Shown one piece after another: positions 1 to 10,608 of a stretch of DNA of 64,000 nucleotides. The notes beneath the pieces are model-generated. The model saw nothing but the letters and a program-made list of their open reading frames with translations, had not been told where the DNA came from and made no database searches. Origin of the DNA: Tritrichomonas musculus (Eukaryota; Parabasalia; Tritrichomonadida; Tritrichomonadidae); contig JAPFFF010000015.1 in assembly GCA_039105265.1 (NCBI GenBank), positions 1,922,001 to 1,986,000 on the forward strand, written 5' to 3'. The translations under genes were made by a program, and so were the position numbers. Position 1 is the first letter of the stretch; each line of letters starts with the position of its first letter.

Positions 1-402
1 ACGCTCACTGGGGCTAAAATCATCTATATAAAGTCTGAATTGATTGAAGAACGTCGTTTTTCCTGTATCAGTATCTCCAAAGAGAGCAAGTGAATAAATG
101 TTATCCTCATCGTGAATTGTTCCAATTGGCGGCATTTTAAAAAGTTCTTTTCTGGAATTAATTTCGATTAAATTATTCTTTAAAAATGGAAACTTTTTAA
201 AATCTGTTTTTTTGTTTACAGCATCAACATCAACAAAGGCAACAATTGTATTTGTTACAGAGTTGCTTTGAACGATAATCTTATTAATTGGTTTTTTATC
301 AATGTTATCTTCTACACCATTCGGTAAAGGTGGTGATGCGTTCTCAATGAGTATATCTTGTAAATCAATATTCTTTTTCGAGCATGAACAGCAAGATCCC
401 AT
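1..402 (-). CDS. Heterotrimeric G-protein alpha subunit, N-terminal part (runs off left edge)
   Basis: The minus strand is open from an ATG at 402 to the window edge, giving 134 codons. The protein starts MGSCCSCSKK, a Gly2 plus Cys cluster typical of N-myristoylated and palmitoylated G-alpha subunits that sit on the inner membrane face. Near residue 113 it reads LFGDTDTGKTTFFNQFRLY. This matches the G1/P-loop region of G-alpha proteins (LLGAGESGKST followed by KQM) better than that of small Ras-like GTPases, and is followed by an FSPSER stretch like the FSEEER of G-alpha. The spacer between the acylation site and the P-loop is about 100 residues, longer than the 30-40 of animal G-alpha. The catalytic core, switch regions and C-terminus lie outside the window, so family placement rests on these two motifs. 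A different acylated P-loop GTPase is possible. Confidence 0.65.
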   Translation of the reverse strand, partial: MGSCCSCSKKNIDLQDILIENASPPLPNGVEDNIDKKPINKIIVQSNSVTNTIVAFVDVDAVNKKTDFKKFPFLKNNLIEINSRKELFKMPPIGTIHDEDNIYSLALFGDTDTGKTTFFNQFRLYIDDFSPSER

Positions 403-1985
403 TAAGAAGAAAATTAACTTCTTTTTTGGCCTTTTTTTAACCCAAATTGAATATAATTATTTATTGAAAAGGCCTTTTAAAAAGTTTATATTTGTGTGAA
501 TTATTATTTCACTTTTAATTTTTTTTGTTTTCTTGTTTTATTTTAATTCCATTATTATAAAAAAATGATTTTTAAGATTATTTATATTTTACATATATAT
601 TTTATTTTATTTTTTATATATTTTTTGCCTTTTCCTTTTTAACAAAATAGATAAAAACAATTTTTGATTTAAAAGATTTATTTTTAATTCACTCAATCCA
701 CTTTTATGACAAAAAATAGACCATATTAAGGTTGAACAAAAGCAGTATATTTTATCATATTATAATATAATAAAATATATGATGATAAAAAATTTATTTA
801 CTAAATATAATGGTAAAATTGACGTATGATATAAAAATAAACTAATTTTTCTTTTTGAATGAAAATTTTACAATTTGATAAGTTTAGAAAAAAAATGATG
901 TTTTGTATAAATATTATAGCAAATATGAGGAAAATCCAATTTAAAATATAAGATATATTTTTTAGTTAATTTATTAAATTGAATTTATTTTTTATGAAAT
1001 ATTTGAATCATCAGAAAATTGAGATCAATTCTATGAAATTATTATATGCTTCAGAATATTGAGCATTTTTTTAAGAAATAATTGTGAGATTGTAAGATAT
1101 AAACAATTGTAAAATTGTGAGAAAATAAAGATTTCTGAAAAGTAAAAATATGTAAAGTATTCAAAGAAAAAATCTATCCAAAATAAAGTCCCCAGCGTCG
1201 GAATTTTTGATTTTTTAAAATAAATCTTTTTAAAATCAAAAAATATGGCCAATTTTTCAAATTTTAACTCAGGTTGAAAAGATTAGCTGAGTGATTATTT
1301 ATGAAATTATCTCTACTTTTAGCAAGATATACAATAATTTAAATATATTATATAATGATATTATTAATTTTATGAATATTTAATAAAAAAAATTAAAATT
1401 TATAATGATATATTTCGCAAAATATGTATTTTCGTTGTCACTTTTTGAATACTACAAAATTGAATGAATACCTTAATAAGGCCTCAAAAAATACAGTATT
1501 TTTGAAAAGGGAATCAAATTACCAAAATTTCAAATTTATTAATTATGTCTTCTAAATAAGAAAAATATATTCAATATTATATATTAAATAAAATATAAAT
1601 ACAGCTCAAACAAATCTATGGTAGAGGAAGAAAGATAAATATGAAAATAAGAAATTCATTGAAAAATATAAACTTTTTGTGATATTGATAACTTTTTGAT
1701 AATAATATTAATTTACCAAAAATATATTTCATTGGTAAATATATCGATTTCACTTTATTTTTTATAATTTAAATAAAATTTTATGTTTTATACCAATTAA
1801 CAAACAAAATTAAATATATATTTATTAAAAAAATAAAGATAAATATTATTAATTTAAAGATAATCAATATATTAAAAATATCGAAAAATACGTTTTTTAA
1901 AATTTTATTTGCTCAAATAATTACCAAAAAAGCTCAAGCATATGTGATTTATAATATTTATTAGAATTTAAAGTGAAAATTAAAG

Positions 1986-2033
1986 ATCCTGCTGTCAAGC
2001 AACTTTCAAAAATTGCCGATTTGATAGCAGGAT
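1986..2033. repeat. Short inverted repeat (hairpin)
   Basis: The arms atcctgctgtcaa (1986-1998) and ttgatagcaggat (2021-2033) are reverse complements with one mismatch, separated by 22 bases. It stands out because it is locally GC-richer than its surroundings. It could be a hairpin or the ends of a tiny MITE; no target duplication is evident. Confidence 0.4.
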
Positions 2034-2210
2034 GAAAAATTAATTAATTTATCTTTTTCAAAAAATTTACCCATAAAGAACTTCAATTTCGAAATTTCAG
2101 TTTTATTCCTTCGTTAAATGCTTCGGAATTTGATAAAATTGAATGATATAAAAAAATGAATATGTTTTTGATTATGCAGAAACTCCTGAAAATTCATAGA
2201 ACAAATTTTT

Positions 2211-2348
2211 ATGGAAACTCTTGATAACGAATTAGTAAATTTTCCATACGAGGTCGAAGATTGGAAACGTTTCTTGTTAATTATCAAAAATATTCAAAAA
2301 GATTGCGGAAATAGTTCAAAACAAAAAAATAAAAAAAATAATGTTTAG
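2211..2348 (+). pseudogene. Possible coding remnant, unrecognised
   Basis: A 45-codon frame starts at an ATG at 2211. Its product has protein-like composition, including the stretch ELVNFPYEVEDWKRFLL, unlike the Phe/Lys/Asn noise around it. Neighbouring frames on either side (about 2090-2210 and 2350-2450) also give short protein-like pieces in other phases, as expected of a decayed gene. I cannot name a family, and chance is possible at this length. Confidence 0.2.
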
Positions 2349-3529
2349 AAAAAGTTTGATGAAAGAAATGCAATCTTTCAATTTTTTTTGGAAATGGTTC
2401 AAAAAGTTATTCGGAAATGCTTCAATTTTTTCATTTTGAATAGCTTTTAAAAAATGCATATTTTATCTATATCTTTTTTTTTCTACTATGAAATTTATTT
2501 ATACAATATATTTATAAAATATAGCTTATCTATATAAAAATAAGTAGTCATAACAATAGAAGAATAATTTTATTTCCCTCATTATTCTTAATTTTGCTAT
2601 AATTTGCATTAAAGTATTATTAATTAGTTTTATATTTATATATTATATTATTTATTTCCTTTATAATATATATATTATATATGTTATCAAAAATATATCT
2701 ATTATTTGTATATATAATTATTTTTTGATTAAATATTTTAGCAAAAAATTGATAGTTCAAAAAACTTTATCTCTATTTCAAATTTTAGATCATTTTATCT
2801 TTTTTATCAAACATTTTAATTGCATCATTTTTCATTAATAATATATTAAATAATTATCATAATATTAATTAAATTATAAAAAATGAATTCATATTTAAAA
2901 TATAAAGATATGATTATTTTAAATTGAGAAGGTAATGATTTTATCGATTTAATGATATCTTTTTTATAATTTCCTTTCAACTCTGGCTTGATTTAATATA
3001 CGGAAAAATGTTTAATGAATGATACTCTGCTTATAAACGATTTTGAACAAGTTGAACAAAAAGTTAACAAAATATATTTAGATATTATGTTGGTAGACAG
3101 ATCTATTTAAAATTTCAAAGATTAGACTTGTTTATATGGTTAACATTTGGATTAACACAGAATGGCATGCAAATCCACTTGTGAACATCCAAATTGAGCG
3201 TTTGTAGTTTTTAGCAAAAGTCGATTGAGTGATTGTTTTTTGAAAAAATGATATAAATTTTCAAAATTCGATATTTACGTATTTATATATCAAAATTGAC
3301 TAAGCATATTGCATTACGTAAATGTAACCTAAAAACTTTCAATTCACATAAAAAACTTTCAAAATTTAATTCAAATAATCTTTAATTTATATTCATGCTT
3401 AATAATAGAGTATTATTATCATCTTTTGTGAAGAATGATAATATTGTATGAGGAGAAATTGAAATTTCTTTTCCTCCTTTTTTCTTGCTTTTTCTTTGTA
3501 AAAATGGTTTCAATTTATTATAACAATAT

Positions 3530-6500
3530 TTATTTCTTGCCTTGTTGTTGTTTCTTCTTCTTCTTCCTTTCAGCTTCAGCGTCTGGATCTAAACCATTTA
3601 AGTAATCTGCAGCTCTTTGGTTCTTTCTTTCTGTACACCATTCTCTCATTGGAGCAATATCATCTTTCTTATAATCTTTGACAATTTGTTTAAGAACTTC
3701 CATATTATTAAATTTGACGCCAGTGAACATTCTCTTCCACATAGCTTCATTCTTCTTCAATCCAAGAAGTTTTGTAAATTGATTAATCTTCTTAGGTTCA
3801 TTTAATAGAACAACTTGTTCATAGAGTTCAAGAGGAGTCATTTTATCAAATTCATCTTTGGCTGGAATTGGCTTAGGTTGTTGCTCAGCATCAGCACCAG
3901 CAGCTCCTGGTTGGCCTTCTTGGTTTTCCGCTGGAATACTTTCTGTGGCGATTGGCTCTGCTGGTGGTGGTCCTTCTGGTGGAGGTCCTTCTTCGCCTTC
4001 TTTCTTTTCGCCAGCTTCACCTTCTTTCTTTTCACCTTCTTCGCCTTCTTTCTTTTCACCTTCTTCGCCTTCTTTCTTTTCACCTTCTTCGCCTTCTTTC
4101 TTTTCGCCTTCTTCACCTTCTTTCTTTTCACCTTCTTCGCCTTCTTTCTTTTCACCTTCTTCACCTTCCTTCTTTTCACCTTCTTCACCTTCTTTCTTTT
4201 CCTCTTCTTCTTCACCTTCCTTCTTTTCCTTCTTTTCTTCTTCCTCTTCTTCTTCACCTTTCTTACCTTTCTTTCCCTTCTTGCCTTTTTTTCCTTTCTT
4301 GCCCTTCTTTCCTTTCTTTCCACCTTCTTCTTCATCTTCTTCTTCATCACCTTTTCCTTTCTTTCCTTTCTTGCCTTTCTTTCCTTTCTTGCCTTTCTTT
4401 TTTCCAGATTCTTCTTCATCTTCATCTTCATCAGATTTCTTTCCTTTCTTTCCTTTTTTGCCTTTCTTCTTTTTGCCAGATTCTTCATCTTCATCTTCGT
4501 CATCATCTTCATCTTTCTTTCCTTTCTTGCCTTTCTTTTTCTTGCCAGAATCTTCATCTTCATCTTCGTCATCATCGTCATCAGATTTCTTTCCCTTCTT
4601 ACCCTTCTTCTTCTTCTTCTTCTTGCCAGAATCTTCATCATCATCTTCATCTTCGTCATCGTCGTCGTCATCATCATCACCTTTCTTGCCCTTCTTTCCC
4701 TTCTTCTTCTTTCCTTTCTTGTCTTTCTTATCATCTTCTTCCTTTTTCTCTTTCTTTGGAATCTTTGGTATTTTAGAAACAACATTATTGAATACGCCTT
4801 TGATCATATCTAATTTGGATGGTTCTGGGGCTTCTTCAATACCATTTTTCTTATCTCTGAGGTATTTCTTGACTTTTTCATAGTCCTTGATCATCTTAAA
4901 TATTTCTTTGTAATAATCATCTTTATTGTTCTTCAAAGAAAGTTTAATATCTTCTTCGTTATCCATATATACCAAGTAATAACGAATTAAGTCTTTGTCT
5001 TCCATCTTAAACTTCTTTTCAAATTCAATTTTTTGGTCACCTTTGAGATTAAGATTCCAAACGTCACGCGCATAGGCATTCTTTTCATCTTCAAAAATCT
5101 TATCGAGCTCTTCATCTTTTTCTTGTTTCTTGGCTTCATCAAAAGTGTAAAGCATTAAAGACATATCACATGATTCAACAGCATTTTCTAAAGCTTCATC
5201 CATTAAATCTCTTTTGACCAATAATGGAACGCCACGTGCTTTTGATTCATTCTTTTCAAGCAACTCTAAGGCAAGTGCCTCGTGGAACTTATCAGGAATG
5301 TCAAATGCATAAGATGCAAGATCGATATAATCAATTGGATGATCTTTCATATTATCAAGTCTCTTTAAGACTCGTGATTTGCTCATTTGATTGTCAGTAA
5401 CACGGACAAGACTGTTTGCCCAGTGAGTAACAATGAAATCAGTGTCAATAGCAAGGAAGTTTGCGATTCTGTATGCTTGGAAGTGAAGTGAACGATTACA
5501 TAATCGCTTCAACAGCACAGGAGCAGTAATGTTTTCATATTGAACGCATGTAATTGGTATAAAGTACGGGGCACGCTGCATTTGTTCGCAAACACGAAGT
5601 AAGTTAAGACGTTCGGAGTAATCATCGAAGTTACGAAGGGCAATAAGTTTGTCACTTTCTACTGAACCATCATCTTTTGGTTTCGGAATTGATGCTTGGG
5701 CACGTGAAAGAGCTAATAATAGTGCTTCTCTTTGATCAAAGCGTTGGAAAAACATTAATGCTTCGACAATTCCATCAAGTGCTACTTTAAGTTCATCAAG
5801 GCTAAGTTCATCAATTGGGTCTTTGACAGCTAGATATCTAATATCAAGCATAAGATTGAAAAGTTTGACAGCAGGTGATCGCATATTCCATAAAGCAAAG
5901 TTATATGAAGCCTCGCTAATTGCTCGAAGCATATAAACGGCTTCATTTGTAAAGATACGGGTTCCATCAGTTTCAGGAACGCAATAGATGGTTGATGGGA
6001 ATGATGTCCATTGAATAACACTTTCTGCATTACCAAACATAGATATCCTTGCTTTTTCAACAAGTAAAACTGTATCATTTCCACACCAACATATGCTTTG
6101 ATAAGTTGTAACATCATCGAAGTATAAGGAAAGAAGAACTTTTGTGATTTGACCATTTGTAAGGTAATAGTTGCTTCCGCAATGAACGCATGCAAATTTC
6201 CTATTTGGAGAAAATACAATTTCGTCGATTGGATTTTCCCATGGAATTGATTGTTGCTTGCCTTTTTGAATGAGATATATATTGTCTGTATCCCATGCAT
6301 ATATCATTGGTCCAAAGTTATTTTCAGGATCAGGAGGGCATGCAACCATACCCATAATTCCTGCTTTTTCGAGCTTTTCCCATGGGCGAGGCTTCAATGA
6401 TGCAAAATCATCGCATATATAAACTTGTCCACCAACATCGCACATGAAAAATCCAGAAGCCCAAAATGAAACGAATTTTATTGAAACTATGGGCTTGCTT

Positions 6501-6982
6501 TCATCAGGAGGAGGGGCACTGGTATCTTCAGGATCTTTTTTGGGATTAAATTCGAATACTGATAAGGGGCCGCCTCCACGGAGGTTATATGTATGGAAAC
6601 TTGCGTCTGTGAAAACGACAATAATACTTTCTTCTTGAGTGATGTGGAGATATTTAATTGATGCTTCTTTAGAATAAGAGATTGGTATATTATTAATCAA
6701 ATTTCCTGTGTTATCGTAAACACTTAAATATGGGTATTGCTTGTCTTTATTGACATCGCATTCGTGACAAATGACTATAGCGCCTCCATTAGGAGCAACA
6801 GCTCTCAGCCTATCGTAAGTAAAATCGGTTTTTTTATGGAATTGTTCTCGATCAGCTGGAAATTGCTTATCACCATCGTTAAATTGAATCTCTTCGCAAA
6901 TAAATGTAGTTTCTTCGAGTTGTTTGCTACCATCAATTGTTTGCTTAAAAATTTGTTTAATTTCTTCTATGTCCTTGTTCAT
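3530..6982 (-). CDS. VPS16: Vps16-like subunit of HOPS/CORVET with large charged insert
   Basis: The gene encodes 1150 residues from an ATG at 6982. Vps16 is a core subunit of the HOPS and CORVET tethering complexes that drive endosome and lysosome fusion. The first ~360 residues look like the Vps16 beta-propeller, and the middle carries the characteristic IPITCVQYENITAPVLLKRL and FLAIDTDFIVTHWANSLV segments of the C-terminal helical solenoid. From about residue 745 to 1030 the solenoid is broken by a low-complexity block: KKGKKGKK and poly-Asp/Glu stretches, then about nine tandem GEKKEGEE units, then PPPEGPPP. The Vps16 C-terminal helices resume at about residue 1037 (MTPLELYEQVVLLNE) and the protein ends in a Lys/Gln tail. 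Usual Vps16 proteins are near 800-850 residues, so the insert explains most of the excess. The frame is unbroken through the repeats, arguing that the insert is translated. Downstream on the same strand lies the G-alpha gene. Confidence 0.82.
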   Translation of the reverse strand: MNKDIEEIKQIFKQTIDGSKQLEETTFICEEIQFNDGDKQFPADREQFHKKTDFTYDRLRAVAPNGGAIVICHECDVNKDKQYPYLSVYDNTGNLINNIPISYSKEASIKYLHITQEESIIVVFTDASFHTYNLRGGGPLSVFEFNPKKDPEDTSAPPPDESKPIVSIKFVSFWASGFFMCDVGGQVYICDDFASLKPRPWEKLEKAGIMGMVACPPDPENNFGPMIYAWDTDNIYLIQKGKQQSIPWENPIDEIVFSPNRKFACVHCGSNYYLTNGQITKVLLSLYFDDVTTYQSICWCGNDTVLLVEKARISMFGNAESVIQWTSFPSTIYCVPETDGTRIFTNEAVYMLRAISEASYNFALWNMRSPAVKLFNLMLDIRYLAVKDPIDELSLDELKVALDGIVEALMFFQRFDQREALLLALSRAQASIPKPKDDGSVESDKLIALRNFDDYSERLNLLRVCEQMQRAPYFIPITCVQYENITAPVLLKRLCNRSLHFQAYRIANFLAIDTDFIVTHWANSLVRVTDNQMSKSRVLKRLDNMKDHPIDYIDLASYAFDIPDKFHEALALELLEKNESKARGVPLLVKRDLMDEALENAVESCDMSLMLYTFDEAKKQEKDEELDKIFEDEKNAYARDVWNLNLKGDQKIEFEKKFKMEDKDLIRYYLVYMDNEEDIKLSLKNNKDDYYKEIFKMIKDYEKVKKYLRDKKNGIEEAPEPSKLDMIKGVFNNVVSKIPKIPKKEKKEEDDKKDKKGKKKKGKKGKKGDDDDDDDDEDEDDDEDSGKKKKKKKGKKGKKSDDDDDEDEDEDSGKKKKGKKGKKDEDDDEDEDEESGKKKKGKKGKKGKKSDEDEDEEESGKKKGKKGKKGKKGKKGKGDEEEDEEEGGKKGKKGKKGKKGKKGKKGKKGEEEEEEEKKEKKEGEEEEEKKEGEEGEKKEGEEGEKKEGEEGEKKEGEEGEKKEGEEGEKKEGEEGEKKEGEEGEKKEGEAGEKKEGEEGPPPEGPPPAEPIATESIPAENQEGQPGAAGADAEQQPKPIPAKDEFDKMTPLELYEQVVLLNEPKKINQFTKLLGLKKNEAMWKRMFTGVKFNNMEVLKQIVKDYKKDDIAPMREWCTERKNQRAADYLNGLDPDAEAERKKKKKQQQGKK
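3990..4200 (-). repeat. 24-bp minisatellite inside the Vps16 gene
   Basis: Roughly nine copies of a 24-bp unit encode GEKKEGEE on the minus strand. Copies differ by silent third-position changes and one Glu-to-Ala change. The unit length keeps the reading frame, so copy number can vary without frameshift. The wider block 3990-4760 is purine-rich on the coding strand and produces several long artefactual ORFs on the opposite strand. Confidence 0.8.
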
Positions 6983-7431
6983 TCGTATTTTTGAACGATT
7001 GAATTAGAATTGTGAACATTATCGATCAAGATCTCAAAAAGTGATTGAGAAAAAAACTGTTGAATTTGACCTTTTGATTATTTTGTTTTTTAGTCGAGTT
7101 TCATTTAAAAATTCGGATTATTTAGTTATAAAAAAGAATTGATTAGAATTATTAATGAAATTAAATCTTTAAATAAGGGCTTATATTATTTTATTATTTA
7201 TTATAATATCAGTCCATTATTTTTATTCTTTGAATCTCATCAAGCGCATAAAAATGCCAATTTCCAAAAGCTTTTAAAAGTAAAATTAATGATTAAATAA
7301 ATCCTTTCAATTGAAAAGAATGATTTCACGAGAAAAAAAAAAAAAGATAAAAGTAATCATGCATGCTTATAAATAATATATTTACAAATAATCTATTTAA
7401 ATACAAACAAAATTATATATGATATGTAAGA
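6983..7431. other. Intergenic spacer between two minus-strand genes
   Basis: About 450 bp upstream of Vps16 and downstream of the USP7-like gene. It is AT-rich with a short A run near 7335. I see no repeat, RNA gene or clear initiator element in it. Confidence 0.5.
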
Positions 7432-10400
7432 TTAGGTATATATTTTCACACCATTACGTTCATTATTCCCTGAGAATTTCTGAATTTCTTCTATGTATAT
7501 GGGTGTGTTAACACTAATAAGTTGCTTCATAAGAAAGTCATCTGTCAAATATATTGTATTATCACCAATGCAAACAAAGTAGCGTGACTTGGAATCTTTT
7601 ATCTTTCTTTGTCTTAAATATTTCTTCATTCGTTGTTTCACCGCCGAAAAAGTATCTTCTCTTCTTACAAATACCAAAAAGGGTGCTAAATAATCTACAG
7701 GTTTTTTTGTTCCAGGTTTAACTTGAAATACTTGCATGAGGAAAGATTTTTTAGGCATATCAATTTGTTCTTTAGGAATAATTTCAATTCTAATTGGATT
7801 CCGTAATTCAGAAATAGGCATATAAGGAGGAAGAGGCATTGATATACTACGTCCTTTTTTATATTGAAGAACTCTAATACTTTGATTCATTTTGAACTCA
7901 GATGAATTTCTTTTAATTATGTCAAGTAAATTAGCTACATTCGAATTTCCATTTAAAAGAAGTAAGCTTGTGTGCATTAAGCCTTCCTGAGTTATTATAT
8001 AAGCAATAATTCTTCTTATTGAAGTAATTGTTTGAATAGGTGTATTTTTAAATATATGGACCATTATTCCGTTAATTTCTGGATCCAAAATAGAACCAAT
8101 CTTCATATTTTCTTCTTTGTCTATAGCACTTTTGTGATTGATAAGGTTGTTATTATTTATATTTTTTGATGAGGTAGGGTTGTTATGATTTGGCGAAGAA
8201 TTATTATTAATATTATCATTACTTTGTATATTAGGTATAATTGGAATTGGAGAATTCTTCCAATAAAGAGCCATTATGTCTTTATTTTCATTATATCTAA
8301 TTCCAAAAGCGTCAGCAATGAATTGCTTGAACATTGATACACTTATGGTTTCAGGAAAACGTAAATAAACATGAGCATCTGGATCTTTCATTGTGTTAAC
8401 TGCTATATATCGATTATTATTTAAATATTCGAAGTATGTTGAAACATCAATTGGAGGTGCTTGCATAAAATCTGGTATAAAGGAATAAGCTTGGTCTTCT
8501 TTCACAACTTTTGCTTCAGTTGATGTTTTTTCTAAATGTTGTCCAAGTCCTTCTTCAGGTATAAATTGATAAGGATCTGGCTGAATGATAATCATTGAAC
8601 CATCAACTAAGCCTAATGATCCAATTGTTTTTTCAGGGTTGTCTATAAAAATTAGTGGTGTTCGATTTGGGTTTAAGTCAGTATTTCCCCCATTATTAGC
8701 GATATAGCAATGCATTTCAACATCATGTGGAATATTATAGCTATCCCGAACAGATTCAAACAAATCAGAAACATTTTCATCTAATTGAATTGAAACAGTA
8801 CTTGTAAACCTAAAGGGCCGTCGTTGTGATGGGAAATATGAATAAACAAAAATCACTATTTCTGAGGTCTGAGCCTGATTACTTTTTGATAAAGAATTTA
8901 TATCAGTATGAGATTTATTTTGTGATATTGATCTGTTAGGTGATTCATTTTCATCTATTTCTACAAAAAGTTTGATATTGTTTTCATCAAAAGCAAAATT
9001 CATGACATCTTCAACTTTTCCTAAGCTTTTGTTTAGTTTGAATTGTAATGAATTTTGGTGCACTAGCCAAATCGTCAAGTAAATTGGATGTGTTTCTAAA
9101 AATACTGCGACAATATCATAAATATTATCAAATGTCATTGATTTTTTTACATCAATAGTCATACTTGACTCGAATAAGATTCTGCCTGTTTTTTCGGCTA
9201 AGTACTCGAGATCTTGAACTTGAATAATATGCGCAATAACTCTCTGGTTTTCATCTTCTTTAATTTGTTTTTTTAATTTTATTTGTTGGTCATTATCTTT
9301 AACAAACTTTTTCAAAGGTTCTGGAATTTCGTCATCGCTTACAGGTGAGAAAATTCGATCTATGGAATCTATCCTAATATAAATTAGCATGTATGCGCAG
9401 TGTAATTTATTCTTTTTTGTTTGCAAATCAGGGCCACCGAAATTTTCATAAATTGCCTTTTCCTCATCAACAACATTAACTTCAGAATCATTAAAACAGT
9501 GCCATGGGGAATTGGGAGTTGGGCGTATAAATGCTGTATAATGTCCACTATTAATTGTTCCAGCATGAACAAGAACACCGAATAGCTCATATTGGGAACA
9601 GTCTACATTATTTTGATCGGCCAAATATTTTCTCAAATCGATATTTTTTGAAAAAGAGAAATATGAATCAATTTTTGAATTCTGTTGCGTTTCCATATCA
9701 ATGTCAAAACGTTTTAAATGCAGCATTAAAATCTGTGGTAACTCTGTAAATTTTGAAAACATGTCTGCATCTTGAAGTCCATAAGTTCCTGTATCGTATT
9801 TATTTGATCCATCAAGAGGTTCAACTGAGGTAAAACTTAAAAAAGATTCTTCAAGAGATGACACGCCACGCACATCAAGCGTGCAAACGTTTATGACATT
9901 TGTTGTTTGTGTTTGAAAATTAACATGACGGCATCTAATTGTCGAAATGTATTTACCTTTAAAAAGAGACGAAATCGAGAACTTCTTATTTTGAGGAATT
10001 TTCTGAATTGTTATATCTATTTTTTCAAGAAAGACGCTACAAAATTCATAAACATCTTGTTGCATCATTGTCTCTATATTTGACCATCCAAAACTTCTTG
10101 CTAAATTTTTAGTAGAAACAGAATAATGACTTAATTGCATCATAGCAAAAATTCTTTGAAGATGGAGAAGAATATTGTGATCTTCTTCGGTATCACCAAC
10201 TCGGATATTAAAAATGTATTTGCGGAATAAAGGTAGATGGAAAAGAACTTGTAAAATAGAATTCATATAGCATGTTGCTCCTAAATTTTTTAATCCTCGG
10301 TAAGATACTTCAGAAGTTGAAATGGGAATTCTATTCGTTGGGGTTTGATGAACAGTATTAGTTTTAATACTAGACTGATCACTTAAATGTGAAATTGGAT

Positions 10401-10608
10401 GAAATGGAATGGTTTTGACGGTTGGGACAATATTTGATGTGCCTGACGACGAATTTAATAAAGATTGAATTGTTCCAACATCCTGTTTTTTTGTTATAGC
10501 TTGTAAATTATGTTTTATAACTTTACGATCTATAATATTTGTTTTATGGCTAGTTGTTTTAATTCGATCAGGTATTTCAGCCGAATTGTTCAAAAAAGCA
10601 GAAATCAT
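7432..10608 (-). CDS. USP7-like ubiquitin carboxyl-terminal hydrolase (peptidase family C19)
   Basis: The first ATG of the open frame is at 10608; an upstream TTG is ignored. The product is about 1058 residues. Numbering from that TTG, the Cys box is GLKNLGATCYMNS (Cys122) and the His box is NSGHYTAFI (His365), followed by FNDSEV (Asp383), so the catalytic triad looks complete. The segments FGWSNIETMMQQDVYEFC, LDGSNKYDTGTYGLQDA and LHLKRFDID closely follow animal and plant USP7. About 650 residues follow the catalytic domain and probably hold ubiquitin-like repeats as in USP7. The N-terminal MATH/TRAF domain of USP7 is absent; only ~100 Ser/Asn-rich residues precede the Cys box. Expected role: removing ubiquitin from nuclear and signalling proteins. 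Subfamily assignment is inference from motif similarity. Confidence 0.85.
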   Translation of the reverse strand: MISAFLNNSAEIPDRIKTTSHKTNIIDRKVIKHNLQAITKKQDVGTIQSLLNSSSGTSNIVPTVKTIPFHPISHLSDQSSIKTNTVHQTPTNRIPISTSEVSYRGLKNLGATCYMNSILQVLFHLPLFRKYIFNIRVGDTEEDHNILLHLQRIFAMMQLSHYSVSTKNLARSFGWSNIETMMQQDVYEFCSVFLEKIDITIQKIPQNKKFSISSLFKGKYISTIRCRHVNFQTQTTNVINVCTLDVRGVSSLEESFLSFTSVEPLDGSNKYDTGTYGLQDADMFSKFTELPQILMLHLKRFDIDMETQQNSKIDSYFSFSKNIDLRKYLADQNNVDCSQYELFGVLVHAGTINSGHYTAFIRPTPNSPWHCFNDSEVNVVDEEKAIYENFGGPDLQTKKNKLHCAYMLIYIRIDSIDRIFSPVSDDEIPEPLKKFVKDNDQQIKLKKQIKEDENQRVIAHIIQVQDLEYLAEKTGRILFESSMTIDVKKSMTFDNIYDIVAVFLETHPIYLTIWLVHQNSLQFKLNKSLGKVEDVMNFAFDENNIKLFVEIDENESPNRSISQNKSHTDINSLSKSNQAQTSEIVIFVYSYFPSQRRPFRFTSTVSIQLDENVSDLFESVRDSYNIPHDVEMHCYIANNGGNTDLNPNRTPLIFIDNPEKTIGSLGLVDGSMIIIQPDPYQFIPEEGLGQHLEKTSTEAKVVKEDQAYSFIPDFMQAPPIDVSTYFEYLNNNRYIAVNTMKDPDAHVYLRFPETISVSMFKQFIADAFGIRYNENKDIMALYWKNSPIPIIPNIQSNDNINNNSSPNHNNPTSSKNINNNNLINHKSAIDKEENMKIGSILDPEINGIMVHIFKNTPIQTITSIRRIIAYIITQEGLMHTSLLLLNGNSNVANLLDIIKRNSSEFKMNQSIRVLQYKKGRSISMPLPPYMPISELRNPIRIEIIPKEQIDMPKKSFLMQVFQVKPGTKKPVDYLAPFLVFVRREDTFSAVKQRMKKYLRQRKIKDSKSRYFVCIGDNTIYLTDDFLMKQLISVNTPIYIEEIQKFSGNNERNGVKIYT

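Larger units (their letters stand above)
403..3529. other. AT-rich intergenic region
   Basis: This 3.1-kb stretch between the G-alpha and Vps16 genes has no ORF I trust. A 73-codon minus-strand frame at 1031-1252 is Phe/Lys/Ile-rich and looks like chance. Two small items are listed separately: an inverted repeat at 1986-2033 and a short coding-like frame at 2211-2348. The rest is A/T runs without a recognisable repeat family. Confidence 0.6.

Noticed and set aside
3141-3175. Trichomonad-like 3' splice motif (gattaacacag)
   Set aside because: It resembles the ACTAACACACAG branch/acceptor signal but lies in gene-free DNA with no matching donor or exon.
3815-4883. Long plus-strand ORFs (up to 341 codons, Ser/Pro/Phe or Leu/Phe repeats) opposite the Vps16 insert
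   Set aside because: They are mirror images of the GAA/AAG-rich repeats in the real minus-strand gene. They have no domain, no start context and lie in three overlapping frames at once.
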